From Symbiodinium natans (taxonomy: Eukaryota > Sar > Dinophyceae > Suessiales > Symbiodiniaceae): DNA of 64,000 bases. How positions within the stretch are numbered: the stretch's first letter is position 1; every line of letters begins with the position of its first letter. Below are positions 41,667-50,689 of this stretch, in pieces. The stretch lies in NCBI GenBank assembly GCA_905221605.1, contig CAJNDS010000423.1:62001-126000 (forward strand), in the 5' to 3' direction. A model generated the notes under the pieces. That model was not told where the DNA came from and ran no database searches. It was given only the letters and a program-made list of their open reading frames with translations. The position numbers and the translations under genes were made by a program.

Positions 41667-41773
41667 GGGTTTAGGGTGTAGGGTTTAGGGTTTAGGGTTT
41701 AGGGTTTAGGGTTTAGGGTTTAGTAAACCCTAAACCCTAAACCCTAAACCCTAAACCCTAAACCCTAAACCCC
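41667..41773. repeat. head-on junction of TTTAGGG and CCCTAAA arrays
   Basis: About seven TTTAGGG units meet about eight CCCTAAA units at GGTTTAGTAAACCC (centre about 41721-41724) with no spacer. This orientation is that of an end-to-end telomere fusion, or of an intron made almost only of an inverted repeat. Confidence 0.9.
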
Positions 41774-41929
41774 AAAGCCTCAACCCCTACCCTCCACACA
41801 TCCAAGACAATCGAGGATGCTCAGCCCCTTCAAACGCGAAAGAAGGCTGCCGTTTCCCATTCCCAGCTTACTGGGGAAACGAAGCCCGAAACTCCCAGGC
41901 CCCTAAGCCCGAAGCCCCTGAACGCCTAA

Positions 41930-42160
41930 ACCTCTCTACCCTACACCCTAGACCTAAACCCTAAACACCTACACCCTACACCCTAAACACCTACACCCTA
42001 CACCATAAACCCCCTACACCCTAAACCCCAAACACCTAAGCACCTAAACCGCTAAAACCCTAAACCCTAAACCCTAAACCCCTAAAACCCGAAACCCTAA
42101 ACCCCTAAACCCCTAAAAACCCTAAAGCCCTAAAACCCTAAACCTATAGAACCCTTAAGC
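41930..42160. repeat. variant CCCTAAA/CACCTA array
   Basis: CACCCTAAACACCTA-type and CCCCTAAA units of mixed length. Confidence 0.8.
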
Positions 42161-42186
42161 ACCTAAACCCCTGCTGGCGGTCCCAG

Positions 42187-42296
42187 GTCGAAGGCCGCAC
42201 TGGTCTGCCCCTGCGGCGAGGCGGAGAGGCAGTGCGACGTGCTGGACTACACGTCCACAGGCGGCTCCCAAAACCTTTTCAAGACCCCTAACTAGT
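42187..42296 (+). CDS. Cys-rich exon 11 (CPCG type), possibly terminal
   Basis: Acceptor GGCGGTCCCAG, then SKAALVCPCGEAERQCDV and LDYTSTGGSQNLFKTPN, ending in TAG at 42294-42296, directly before TTTAGGG repeats. It holds CPCG-x5-C followed by LDY, linking the CPCG islands to those with VDY. If the stop is real, this ends a gene; an earlier GT (42239) is an alternative. Confidence 0.45.
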
Positions 42297-42298
42297 GG

Positions 42299-42350
42299 GT
42301 TTAGGGTTTAGGGTTTAGGGCTTAGGGTTTAGGGTTTAGGGTTTAGGGGT
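42299..42350. repeat. TTTAGGG array
   Basis: Seven units, one TTAGGGC variant. Confidence 0.95.
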
Positions 42351-42615
42351 AGTAACTACTACTATTTGCCAGAGCCCTCCCAACAAAAAGCATGAAAGAA
42401 TAACAATAGAAAACTGCTAATCCCTATGTTGCCTTTGGAAGGAAGGGTTTTTTTGGGGTGTTTTCTTGAGCAAATCGTAGGTTATGAGGGGCTTAGGGCT
42501 AAACAATCCTGAGCCCTGTGCGCTAAGCCTATGTAAACTTCAGGGGAATTCAGGGAGAATAACTCAGGGCAAAAAGAACCCTGAGACCTAAACCCCGTAG
42601 GCTCTCGGTACCCTG
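42351..42615. other. unique spacer
   Basis: No gene or motif is seen. Confidence 0.4.
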
Positions 42616-42695
42616 GGTTCAGGGTTTAGGGTTTAGGGTTTAGGGTTTAGGGTTTAGGGTTAGGGGTTTAGGGTTTAGGGTTTAGGGTTTAGGGC
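42616..42695. repeat. TTTAGGG array
   Basis: Eleven units. Confidence 0.95.
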
Positions 42696-42742
42696 CCTGC
42701 AGCCTGAACAGCCCTTGTAACGCGTTGTTGGCCAGTCGCCAG

Positions 42743-42808
42743 GAAAGCCCTCCAACACCACCACCCAGTGCGTGAACCAGGGTGTGAAGTGCCCCTGTGG
42801 CAAGAACA
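42743..42808 (+). CDS. Cys-rich mini-exon 12 (CPCG type)
   Basis: After CGCCAG, the island reads KPSNTTTQCVNQGVKC then PCGKNT, with a possible donor GTCCCT at 42809. CPCGKNT equals CRCGKNT of mini-exon 9, apart from one residue. NTT is a possible N-glycosylation site, in keeping with a secreted protein. Confidence 0.4.
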
Positions 42809-43197
42809 CGTCCCTTGGCTTGAGCTCTTGGGGCTTGACCCTATGTGCTGTTCGCCGGTCAGGGTACAAGGTTTTGGTTAAAATCTCGAGATGGCTTTTC
42901 ACGGCCCTTGCTTTGGGCTGGGGGTCTTTTGGATTGAAGCTCTATTCCGGGGTTGCCGTGGATGTCCAACCGTTGCCCTGAACCATGGTTGAAGGCTTAC
43001 ACCCGCGAGAAACTGGTACGATCCTTCCTGCAGGAATCCCCCAAACAGGGATACGCATATTGCCGAAAACCCGCGTTTAAATAGGTAATCCGAAGGGAAT
43101 GTGAACACCGTCAACCTGATCCCCACATCTGCCGGTAGACGGCAGTTTCGTGAGAGCCGAGCTCGCCAAGAGCAGCAAGTACCGCAGCTGGCCGAAA

Positions 43198-43290
43198 AGG
43201 GTTTAGGGTTTGGGGTTTGGGGTTTGGGGTTTGGGGTTTGGGGCTTAGGGTTTAGGGGTTTGGGGTTTGGGGCTTAGGGTTTAGGGGTTA
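43198..43290. repeat. TTTGGGG variant array
   Basis: Runs of GGGTTTG units with a few canonical ones: a homogenised TTTGGGG variant. Confidence 0.9.
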
Positions 43291-43421
43291 CCCTGCAAAC
43301 CACCTGAATATAGTAAAGTCGCCCAAGCTCTTTGCCAAGCCCTCCAATAGCAACGCCGGATGCAGAGCATGTTATCCAGAGAAACTCTCCATCCAAAATT
43401 CCGTAAACCCTGAACCCTATA

Positions 43422-43768
43422 CACTCTAAACCCCTAAACCCCTAAACCCCCTAAACCCCCTAAACCCCTAAACCCCTAAACCCCTAAACCCCTAAACCCC
43501 TAAACCCCTAAACCCCTAAACCCCTAAACCCCTAAACCCCTAACCCCCTAACCCCCTAAACCCCTAAACCCCTAAACCCCTAAACCCCTAAACCCCTAAA
43601 CCCCTAAACCCCTAAACCCTAAACCGTCCCTATAAACCCCCATAAACCCCTAAACCCTAAACCCTAAACCGTCCCTATAAACCCCCATAAACCCCTAAAC
43701 CCCTAAACCCCTAAACCCCTAAACCCCTAAACCCCTAAACCCCTAAACCCCTAAACCCCTAAACCCCA
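43422..43768. repeat. CCCCTAAA octamer array
   Basis: About forty units, mostly the 8-base CCCCTAAA in place of the 7-base unit. They are broken by a duplicated insert (AAACCGTCCCTATAAACCCC). Confidence 0.95.
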
Positions 43769-43784
43769 AGCCCTATCCCTGCAG

Positions 43785-43838
43785 GCTCACGTGTGCGGAC
43801 CCGAACGCCGTCTTCTCAGATCTAACATGCGACTGTGG
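43785..43838 (+). CDS. Cys-rich mini-exon 13, 54 nt
   Basis: A clear acceptor CCCTATCCCTGCAG, then LTCADPNAVFSDLTCDC, and donor GTTTCAGG at 43839. The preceding octamer array runs almost up to the acceptor. Confidence 0.45.
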
Positions 43839-44486
43839 GTTTCAGGCTTTAGGACTTTCACGGTCTGGGGGGTTTCGAACCCTCAACCCCAATCCCTAAA
43901 CCCCAAACCCGGCCGTTTGTCTGCTTCGGGGAGGGAAAGTTGAGGAGTTTGTTCTTCTGCCATTGCGATTCCATGGGTGTACGCCCAGGCCGGTGCACCT
44001 ATCTCAACCTTCAGTACTAGAAAACCCCACCCCCTCTCAACCTGCCCGCCACCCCACTCTCTTGTCTTTTGGGGCCGGCGCTGGTCAACCGCCCAGTGAG
44101 ACCCTGCGAGGGTCCTTGTACCCGCTGGCCGCCCTGGCCCTGGCCCCCCGGCCCGGAAAGGTTCTGAGTTTTTGGCTGTTTTAGCCTTGAGCGCCCTGCG
44201 CCAATCCAGGCTGTCCGCGCACATTGCCTGTCTCCGCTGTCCCTGACCCTGGCCACTTTGGCCTGCCCTGGCCTCCCTGGCCCAACCCAAGCTGTCCACG
44301 CACTTGTTCGGTTTCTGTCTTGGAGGTCCCCAAAAAGGGCGCGGGTGCTGACCCATGTCATGTGTGCTTTGTGTAAAAAATCAAAGAAGGCCTTAACTCC
44401 ATGAGAGTTGTAAGTGGGCGTCCTTGGGGTGGGTGGGTCGGCAGACTACTGCGCGCTCCCAAGGCGCGCTTCCGATTGGCACGCTA
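43839..44486. other. unique GC-rich region
   Basis: Open frames on both strands (43883-44361) have no motif or splice support and are Pro/Gly/Arg-biased. Not called as genes. Confidence 0.35.
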
Positions 44487-44570
44487 AACCCTAAACCCTA
44501 AACCCTAAACCCTAAACCCTAAACCCTAAACCCTAAACCCTAAACCCTAAACCCTAAACCCTAAACCCTA
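44487..44570. repeat. CCCTAAA array
   Basis: Twelve units. A CCGCAG acceptor-like site follows at 44608. Confidence 0.95.
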
Positions 44571-44626
44571 AATTTAAGAGCCTCCGGCTCAAGCCGCCGA
44601 CCCCGCAGGAGAACAAGTTTCAAGGG

Positions 44627-44758
44627 GGGAGGGGTTTTTTTCCAAAAGAGCCCCTATGCCTGTGCGAAAACGCCTTGCTCCATAAGTTTACGCGGTGAGG
44701 GGTTTTTTTCCAAAAGAGCCCCTGCGAAAACGCCTATGGTCCATAAGTTTACGCGGTG
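44627..44758. repeat. tandem duplicate of about 65 bases
   Basis: GAGGGGTTTTTTTCCAAAAG, GCGAAAACGCC and CCATAAGTTTACGCGGTG each occur twice. Confidence 0.9.
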
Positions 44759-44960
44759 TGGGTGGCCTGTTCCTCCACGGAAAAGCTGGCGGGGTACCCC
44801 CCCCTACCCCCCCCCCCCCCCCCCGCGTTTTGTGGGGGGTAAGGAGGGAGTTTTCACCTCCTTTTCCCATCCAACACGCCGCCAGGGTCGGCGGACCCTA
44901 AACCCTAAACCCTAAACCCCAAACCCTAAACCCTAAACCCTAACCCCCCCCCTGTCCGAG

Positions 44961-45005
44961 GATGCTGACGTGGACTACTGCATCCCCAAGTTCAGCGGAG
45001 CCTCG
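44961..45005 (+). CDS. Cys-rich mini-exon 14
   Basis: After a C-rich tract and CCGAG, the island reads DADVDYCIPKFSGAS. VDYC aligns with VDYF and LDY of other islands. The donor is unclear (a GT lies at 45017). CCCTAAA before and TTTAGGG after. Confidence 0.35.
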
Positions 45006-45028
45006 CCTTTTTTTGTGTTTCTTCGGAG

Positions 45029-45430
45029 GGTTTAGGGTTTAGGGTTTAGGGTTTAGGGTTTAGGGTTTAGGGTCTAAAGGGGGTTGTAGGGTTTAGGGGG
45101 GTTTTAGGAGCTTTTACGGGTTTTAGGGGGGGGCGTTGGGGGTTTTAGGGTTTTAGCGGTTTTGGGTGTTTTGGGGGTTTTGGGTTTTTGGGGTTTTTTG
45201 GGGTTTTAGTTTTATTTTTCTTTGGAGGGTTTAGGGGGTTTTGGGGGTTTTGGGTTGGGAATCTAATAGGGGTACTATAATCCCGATTAAGAAAAACTGG
45301 AGGGTTTAGGGGTTTAGCGGGTTTTGGGAGTTTAGGAGGTTGTGGGGTTTGGGGGGGTTTAGGAGTTTTGTGAGTTTTGGGGGTTTAGGGGTTATGGGGT
45401 TTTTTCGGGATTTGGGGGATTCGGGTGTAG
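45029..45430. repeat. TTTAGGG array grading into G/T-rich DNA
   Basis: Six canonical units are followed by about 350 bases of GGGGTTTT-like, strongly strand-asymmetric sequence. It is interrupted near 45255-45300 by a family A remnant (ACTATAATCCCGATTAAG). Confidence 0.85.
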
Positions 45431-45651
45431 GATTTCCAAGGGGGGTCTGGAATGTTGCCTCCACAGACCACCCTGACCTACGTAGAGCCTACAGGCCCTT
45501 GATGCCCAGGTGTACGACACATTCTTGGCAGTTCTCTAAATCATGGTACCTTTGCGTACTGTAACTAAGAGGGCTGGTGTTAATCTCCCTCAAGGAATAT
45601 CTATCTTCAATCACAGGATCCGGACTACAATCGAAGGCATATTCCAGAAGC

Positions 45652-45785
45652 CCTAAACCCTAAACCCTAAACCCTAAACCCTAACCCCTAACCCCTAACC
45701 CCTAAACCCTAAACCCTAAACCCTAAACCCTAAACCCTAAACCCTAAACCCTAAACCCTAAACCCTAAACCCTAAACCCTAAACC
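45652..45785. repeat. CCCTAAA array
   Basis: About nineteen units with a block of CCCCTAA. Confidence 0.95.
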
Positions 45786-45974
45786 CCGGAGTCTCTGGCC
45801 GTAAGCCCGACACCCTCAGCTCTCTGTCCTGTGTCTGTTGTCAGCAGCATGGGTGGCGCAGTAGGGATTTGGGTTTAGGGTTTAGGGTTTAGGGTCTAGG
45901 GGTTAGGGCATTCAATGGAACCAACATCTCAAAGATGAAGCCGAAGGGAAGACAAGGACTTCAAGGACGTTTAA

Positions 45975-46035
45975 TGTTTAATGTTTAGGGTTTAGGGTTT
46001 AAGGTTTAGGGTTTAGGGTTTAGGGTTTAGGGTCC
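45975..46035. repeat. TTTAGGG array
   Basis: Eight units, preceded by two TTTAATG variants. Confidence 0.9.
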
Positions 46036-46206
46036 CTGATCCATTCCCCAAACTACTGCCTCCTCTTGTGTTGATCGCATGACTTCGGCCGTGCGCAAAG
46101 CCAAAGCCAACACGAAAGCAGGTGGCGTCAGGGACCCTAAGCCCTACCCGAAGCCCTGAGAGTTCCAGGTAGGTCCGGTCCGACCCCCTAAGCCCTAAAC
46201 CCTCGC

Positions 46207-46266
46207 AGGGTTTAGGGTTTAGGGTTTAGGGTTTCGGGTTTAGGGTTTAGGGTTTAGGGTTTAGGG
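46207..46266. repeat. TTTAGGG array
   Basis: Eight units, one TTTCGGG. Confidence 0.9.
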
Positions 46267-46302
46267 TCCACCCTTGAACCCTAAAACCGTCCATGGTCCC
46301 AG

Positions 46303-46394
46303 GTGTTTTGGCGAACAGCTGCCCCAGGCCATGCACCCCAGCACAAGAGGGCCGGGGGAACAAGACGTGCATCCAGCAGCCCGGCACGGTTCGG
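46303..46394 (+). CDS. Cys-rich mini-exon 15 (CPxxC type)
   Basis: Acceptor CATGGTCCCAG, then VLANSCPRPCTPAQEG and RGNKTCIQQPGTVR. The end (GGCACGGTTCGG then ATTTTGGGTGT) closely matches the end of the island at 50208, so the two exons probably share origin. NKT is a possible N-glycosylation site. Confidence 0.45.
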
Positions 46395-46414
46395 AATTTT
46401 GGGTGTGGGGGTTT

Positions 46415-46515
46415 AGGGTTTGAGGTTTGAGGGTTCAGGGTTTAGGGTTCAGGGTTTTAGGGTCTAGGGTTTTAGGGTCTAGGGTTTTAGGGTTGAGGGT
46501 TTTAGGGTTGAGGGA
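46415..46515. repeat. TTTAGGG and TTTTAGGG variant array
   Basis: Alternating GTCTAGG and GTTTTAGG units, a two-unit higher-order pattern. Confidence 0.85.
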
Positions 46516-47240
46516 ACTTTGGGAAGTCCAGGTATAGCTTCCTACACATTTAGAATTCATGTAGGCCTCGTTGAACAAAAAGCGGGGTGGGGGGGGGGGG
46601 GGGGTAGCCTTCCTAATTCCCATCTGGGCTCTCTGGACATCGCTCTGGCTTCAGCCAATCTTGGTGTGTTTGGGTCTGGGGTTTCAGCTCTCTTTTTGTT
46701 GGGTTTAACGTTTGTGGCTATTTTTTGGGGGGCTTTCGGGCTTTTGGGGTTTGGGGCTTGAGGATTTGAGGGGGGCAGGGTTTAGAATTGGGCTGCACTT
46801 GCAAGCACAGCGGCATCTTTTAGCCTTTGCCAGTCGCGGCCTCAGGACGCACTTGTCGACCACCGGGGAGTTCTTGTCGGAAGCCATCAGCTCTCCTGCA
46901 AGACTTCAGTGAAGGTGTCGTTCTGGGCGGGGGCGTCCGGGAGCTCACGGGAACCCAAACCGTGGATCGTCCGGGCACGCAGGGTTTAGGGTTTGGGGTT
47001 TGGGTTTTTGTTGACCCGAAACTCTATATCCTGAGCCCTAGGCGCAGTTACGTCCGAATCCCTTTTTCAAAGGGCCCTTCCAAAATGGGCATGTAGTAAG
47101 CCCCAAACCCCAAAGCCCAAACCCTAAACACAAGTAAAGGAACCTTCAGGATATAGGAGCAACCCCTAAACCCTAAACCCGAAGCCCGTTCTCAGGCTGG
47201 GTAGGAGGACCCTAAGCCCCAAACCCCAAACCCTAAACCG
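46516..47240. other. unique spacer with poly-G run
   Basis: G run at 46587-46602. An open stretch at 46785-46912 (HLLAFASRGLRTHL and so on) has no clear splice signals. Short TTTAGGG cluster near 46980. Confidence 0.35.
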
Positions 47241-47249
47241 AGGGCTCAG

Positions 47250-47290
47250 GAGGTTTCCGTCTCGGACTGCGGGACCCCGAACCTCCCCCG
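47250..47290 (+). CDS. possible Cys-containing mini-exon
   Basis: After CCCTAAACC and GGGCTCAG, the island reads EVSVSDCGTPNLP, loosely like GEVSCPSVD of mini-exon 5. Ends not defined. Confidence 0.22.
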
Positions 47291-47528
47291 AAAACATTGG
47301 GGGACCAAGGGCTCCCCCATACTATGGGGTCCTCACTTTCCGTGGTGCCGTGCTTAGACCCCCAAAAGGCCCAAACCCTCAACCCTGAACCCTAAACCCT
47401 AAACCCCAAGCCCTAAATGACGGGGGTCAGAGTTTGCCTTCAAAGTCACATCAGGTCTCCACTACTCCCTGCATGAGGGACAACTTTCTTGGAAATCCTG
47501 AACCCGAATCTCAAGTAAGTCCGAACCC

Positions 47529-47640
47529 CTAAACCCTAAAACCCTAAAACCCTAAAACCCTAAAACCCTAAAGCCCTAAAACCCTAAAACCCTAAAACCC
47601 TAAAACCCTAAAACCCTAAGACCCTAAGACCCTAAAACCC
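47529..47640. repeat. CCCTAAAA octamer array
   Basis: About fourteen 8-base units with extra A, a different variant from the CCCCTAAA array at 43.5 kb. Confidence 0.95.
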
Positions 47641-47852
47641 TGAACCTTGCACCCTCAAAATCACCCTGCCCCGGTGCTTCCGGCCCGGGGAGGGTTGCCC
47701 ACCGCAGTTGGCCCTATCTAAACCCTAAAGCCTAAACCCTGAACCCTAAACCCTGAACCCTGAACTCCCTAAACCCGACCCCCTAAACCCTAAACCCTAA
47801 ACCCTACTTTCAGAAAGCCCCTCCCCCCTCCTCCCAAGTGCTGCTGGCTTAG

Positions 47853-47931
47853 GCTGCGTGAAGCCGGGCAACTGCCTACCGGGCCAAAACATGCAGAAAT
47901 GTGTGCGGCCTCAGTACCCCAATACTTTTAT
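47853..47931 (+). CDS. Cys-rich mini-exon 16 with strong donor
   Basis: Acceptor GCTGGCTTAG, then CVKPGNCLPGQNMQKC and VRPQYPNTF, ending at GTAAGGGT (47932). Three Cys in 16 residues. The intron runs at once into TTTAGGG repeat. Confidence 0.5.
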
Positions 47932-47938
47932 GTAAGGG

Positions 47939-48110
47939 TTTAGGGCTTAGGATTTAGGGTTTAGGATTTAGGGTTTAGGGTTTACAGGGTTTATAGGGTT
48001 TATAGGGTTTATAGGGTTTATAGGGTTTTATAGGGTTTTATAGGGTTTTATAGGGTTTATAGGGTTTTATAGGGTTTTATAGGGCTTTATAGGGTTTTAT
48101 AGGGTTTTGG
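47939..48110. repeat. TATAGGGTTT decamer array
   Basis: Canonical units change into about eleven 10-11-base units, TATAGGGTTT and TATAGGGTTTT. Confidence 0.95.
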
Positions 48111-48366
48111 GCTACTAAAAGGGAGAGGAGTCCTTTGCGCCCTCAACGGGATCCTGCATTCGCACGCCCGGGTCAACGGCTACAGGCGACCGAAGCCCTT
48201 CGCCGGTCATGACAGATGGATTCGGTTGAGGGTGTAGGCTTTGGGGTCTAGCTAGGGCTTAGGGTTTGGGGTTTAGGGTTTAGGGTTTGGGGTTTGGGGT
48301 TTAGGGTTTGGGGTTTCGGGTTTAGGGTTCAGGGTGTTTGGGTTTAGGGTTTAGGGTCGCAGCTCA

Positions 48367-48422
48367 GGCCCCTCCGGAACGCACATTCCCACATGGAAGC
48401 AGTGCAAGGACTCCCTTGAGGG
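48367..48422 (+). CDS. possible Cys-containing mini-exon
   Basis: After CGCAGCTCAG, the island reads PSGTHIPTWKQCKDSLEG. TTTAGGG arrays on both sides. Weak donor. Confidence 0.25.
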
Positions 48423-48429
48423 GGGGCCG

Positions 48430-48835
48430 GGGTTTAGGGTTTGGGGTTTAGGTTTTCGGTTTTTAGGGTATTTAGGGTTTAGGGTTTTAGGGTCTTCGGG
48501 TATTTAGGGTTTTAGGGTTTGGGGGTTTGAGGGTCTTGGGGTATTTCGGGTTTTAGGGTTTAGGGTTTTAGGGTCTTAGGGTATTTCGGGTTTAGGGTTG
48601 AGGGTCTTAGGGTATTTAGGCTTTTAGGGTTGAGGGTTTTAGGGTCTTAGGGTATTTCGGGGTTTAGGGTTTAGGGTTTAGGCTTTTAGGGTCTTAGGGT
48701 ATTTAGGGTTTAGGCTTTTAGGGTCTTAGGGTATATAAGGTTTTAGGGTTTAGGGTTTTAGGGTCTTAGGGTATTTAGGGTTTTAGGGTTGAGGGCTTTA
48801 GGGTCTTAGGGTTTGGTTTTAGGGTATTATTTTCC
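48430..48835. repeat. higher-order TTTAGGG/TCTTAGGG/TATTTAGGG array
   Basis: A composite unit of about 25-40 bases (GGGTCTTAGGGTATTT plus GGGTTTTA or GGGTTGA) recurs about nine times. Confidence 0.9.
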
Positions 48836-48854
48836 CAAAACCCTAAACCCTAAA

Positions 48855-49079
48855 CCCTTTAAACCCTTTAAACCCTTTAAACCCTTTAAACCCTTTAAAC
48901 CCTTTAAACCCTTTAAACCCTTTAAACCCTTTAAACCCTTTAAACCCTTTAAACCCTTTAAACCCTTTAAACCCTTTAAACCCTTTAAACCCTTTAAACC
49001 CTTTAAACCCTTTAAACCCTTTAAACCCTTTAAACCCTTTAAACCCTTTAAACCCTTTAAACCCTTTAAACCCTTTAAA
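48855..49079. repeat. CCCTTTAAA nonamer array, 25 units
   Basis: Twenty-five perfect 9-base units (225 bases). The repeat keeps one frame open as a KPF repeat, which is an artefact. Confidence 0.98.
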
Positions 49080-49173
49080 CCTAAACCCTAAACCCTAAAC
49101 CCTAAACCCTAAACCCTAAACCCTAAACCCTAAACCCTAAACCCTAAACCCTAAACCCTAAACCCTAAACCCT
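49080..49173. repeat. CCCTAAA array
   Basis: Thirteen units continuing directly from the nonamer array. Confidence 0.97.
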
Positions 49174-49782
49174 GTTCAGAGTTTTTGTTCGGAGGGTTGT
49201 AAGGGTCTGCGTCGAGGGCTACCTTCAGCGCTCAATTGGGGTGGGTCTGGAGAAAAAAGGGTTTCACTCGCGATTTTTCTATGGGCCATATCTAGGGTTT
49301 AGGGTTTAGGGTTTCGGGTTCAGGGTTTAGGGTTTGGGGGAGTTTTGGGTTTGAGGTGGGGGGGGCCCTTTCCGTGGGGCAAGGATGTATACAGGACTTA
49401 AGGAGACCGCTGCAAGGCAAAGCGCTTCTAAGCTTCGTTTGTTATGTCCTGAAGCCAAGCCCGGAAGCCCCTTTAACCCCAAACCCCCTAAGCCCCTAAA
49501 CCCCAAAACTGGCAGAAGGATCTGTACGGCACGGGCAGCAGCAATACTACCGCGGTGTCGAGCAACGAGAAGGAGACCTCCACTGTGCGCCCTGCATGAA
49601 CTAGGCCCTTCTGGCCGAAAATGCGTGGTTCAGGGTTTAGGGTTTGGCATACCCTAACACCTATACCCCTAACAGCCCTAGATTCCATACAGCCCTCGCA
49701 AAGAAGGCTTAAACTCAACCCTACAGCCTCAACCAGCAAACCCCCAAAACCCGAAAAGCACCCTAAAGCCTCAATCTCACCT
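49174..49782. other. unique spacer
   Basis: Short TTTAGGG clusters near 49293-49335 and scattered C-rich units. Open frames at 49385-49739 are not supported. Confidence 0.4.
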
Positions 49783-49855
49783 AAACCCTAAACCCTAAAC
49801 CCTAAACCCTAAACCCTAAACCTTAAACCCTAAACCCTAAACCCTAAACCCAAAA
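49783..49855. repeat. CCCTAAA array
   Basis: Ten units. Confidence 0.95.
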
Positions 49856-50207
49856 CATCTCACCTGTCGAGCATGGCTCTCTGCCCCTGCCAAGAGTCCA
49901 TGTTTCCCAGGTTACTCTTGGGCTACAAAACTAGGATGCCCAGTAGTGCCCTTATTCCCTTTTTGTGGGGCTTAGGTTCCCTTATAAACCCCTTTAAGCA
50001 AAAAAGGGCACCCTTTTTAAGCCTAGGTTACTGGGCAGCCTAGAAAATTGAAGAGTCTCGACTAAGGGAAGCTCGTTGCTGGGAGCCGCGAGCCGAAACA
50101 CTAAACAAGGATGTACGGATTTTGGGTTTGGGGTTTAGGGCTCAGGGGCCCAGGCGTCACAGTTCATTAAATCCCTGTTTCCTGAGCACTTGTCGATCTC
50201 GAACTAG

Positions 50208-50271
50208 CACACGGACTGCCCCGAGGTTCCTGACGCTGGGCTCGTCGCTTGCCTCAGCTTTGGCACGTTCG
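50208..50271 (+). CDS. Cys-rich mini-exon 17
   Basis: Acceptor TCTCGAACTAG, then HTDCPEVPDAGLVAC and LSFGTF, with donor GGTATTTTGG. The end resembles mini-exon 15. It is the last Cys-rich island before the retroelement. Confidence 0.4.
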
Positions 50272-50473
50272 GTATTTTGGGTGTAGGGTTGTGGGGGGTT
50301 TAGGGTTTAGGGGTTGTCCAGACAACCCAGGCCTCAAACCCTAAGCTCAATCCTGAAGCCCCCAACCCTTGACCCTAAACCCTAAGCCTTATTATATTCG
50401 AACAAGAAAGAATAGAAATAAATATCTGAATAAGCAATCCTGCCATTTTGGGATCATTTCTAGGGGTCCCTAT

Positions 50474-50533
50474 TTTCGTAAACCCCTATCTATCCATCTA
50501 TCTATCTATCTATATACATATGATAATATGAAT
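50474..50533. repeat. TATC/TACATA microsatellite at the element's left border
   Basis: (TATC)n and TATACATATG abut the left end of the retroelement. The right border is also TA/CATA microsatellite. Confidence 0.85.
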
Positions 50534-50667
50534 GCACATGCATTGAGTTAGGCAGGCCTTGGGTGTGCATGTTTCATTTTGAGGATGCAATGTACCGGCC
50601 CGTAGCCATTTTGGCTTAAGACTTGGCTAGAGCCAAACTGGCAAGCTGGAACATTTCTTTTCTCCCA
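50534..50667 (+). repeat. split direct repeat A1
   Basis: 134 bases matching A2 (60387-60519) from GCACATGCATTGAG to TTTTCTCCCA. The one main difference is at 50597-50614, where A1 reads as spliced leader and A2 does not. The match ends exactly where A1 provides the AG acceptor of ORF1. Confidence 0.9.
50599..50620 (+). other. dinoflagellate spliced-leader sequence inside A1
   Basis: CCGTAGCCATTTTGGCT then TAAG (50600-50620) matches the known dinoflagellate spliced leader in 20 of 21 bases after the variable first base; the mismatch is T for C near the 3' end. The leader is recalled from published knowledge. It is not an SL RNA gene, because no GT donor follows (ACTTGG). Confidence 0.8.
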
Positions 50668-50668
50668 G
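50651..50668 (+). promoter_or_regulatory. splice acceptor before ORF1
   Basis: ACATTTCTTTTCTCCCAG ends 21 bases before the ORF1 ATG. It is a good candidate for spliced-leader addition to the first transcript. Confidence 0.55.
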
Positions 50669-50689
50669 GGAAGTGATCCCTGTGTCGGA

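Noticed and set aside
48813-49091. A KPF-repeat protein
   Set aside because: It is only the translation of 25 perfect CCCTTTAAA units between telomeric arrays.
43422-49173. CRISPR array
   Set aside because: The repeats are simple tandem telomere-like units without unique spacers, and the genome is eukaryotic in style.
50599-50620. A spliced-leader RNA gene
   Set aside because: The leader-like string is followed by ACTTGG and not by a GT donor, no Sm-site-like element is evident, and it lies within a retroelement repeat.
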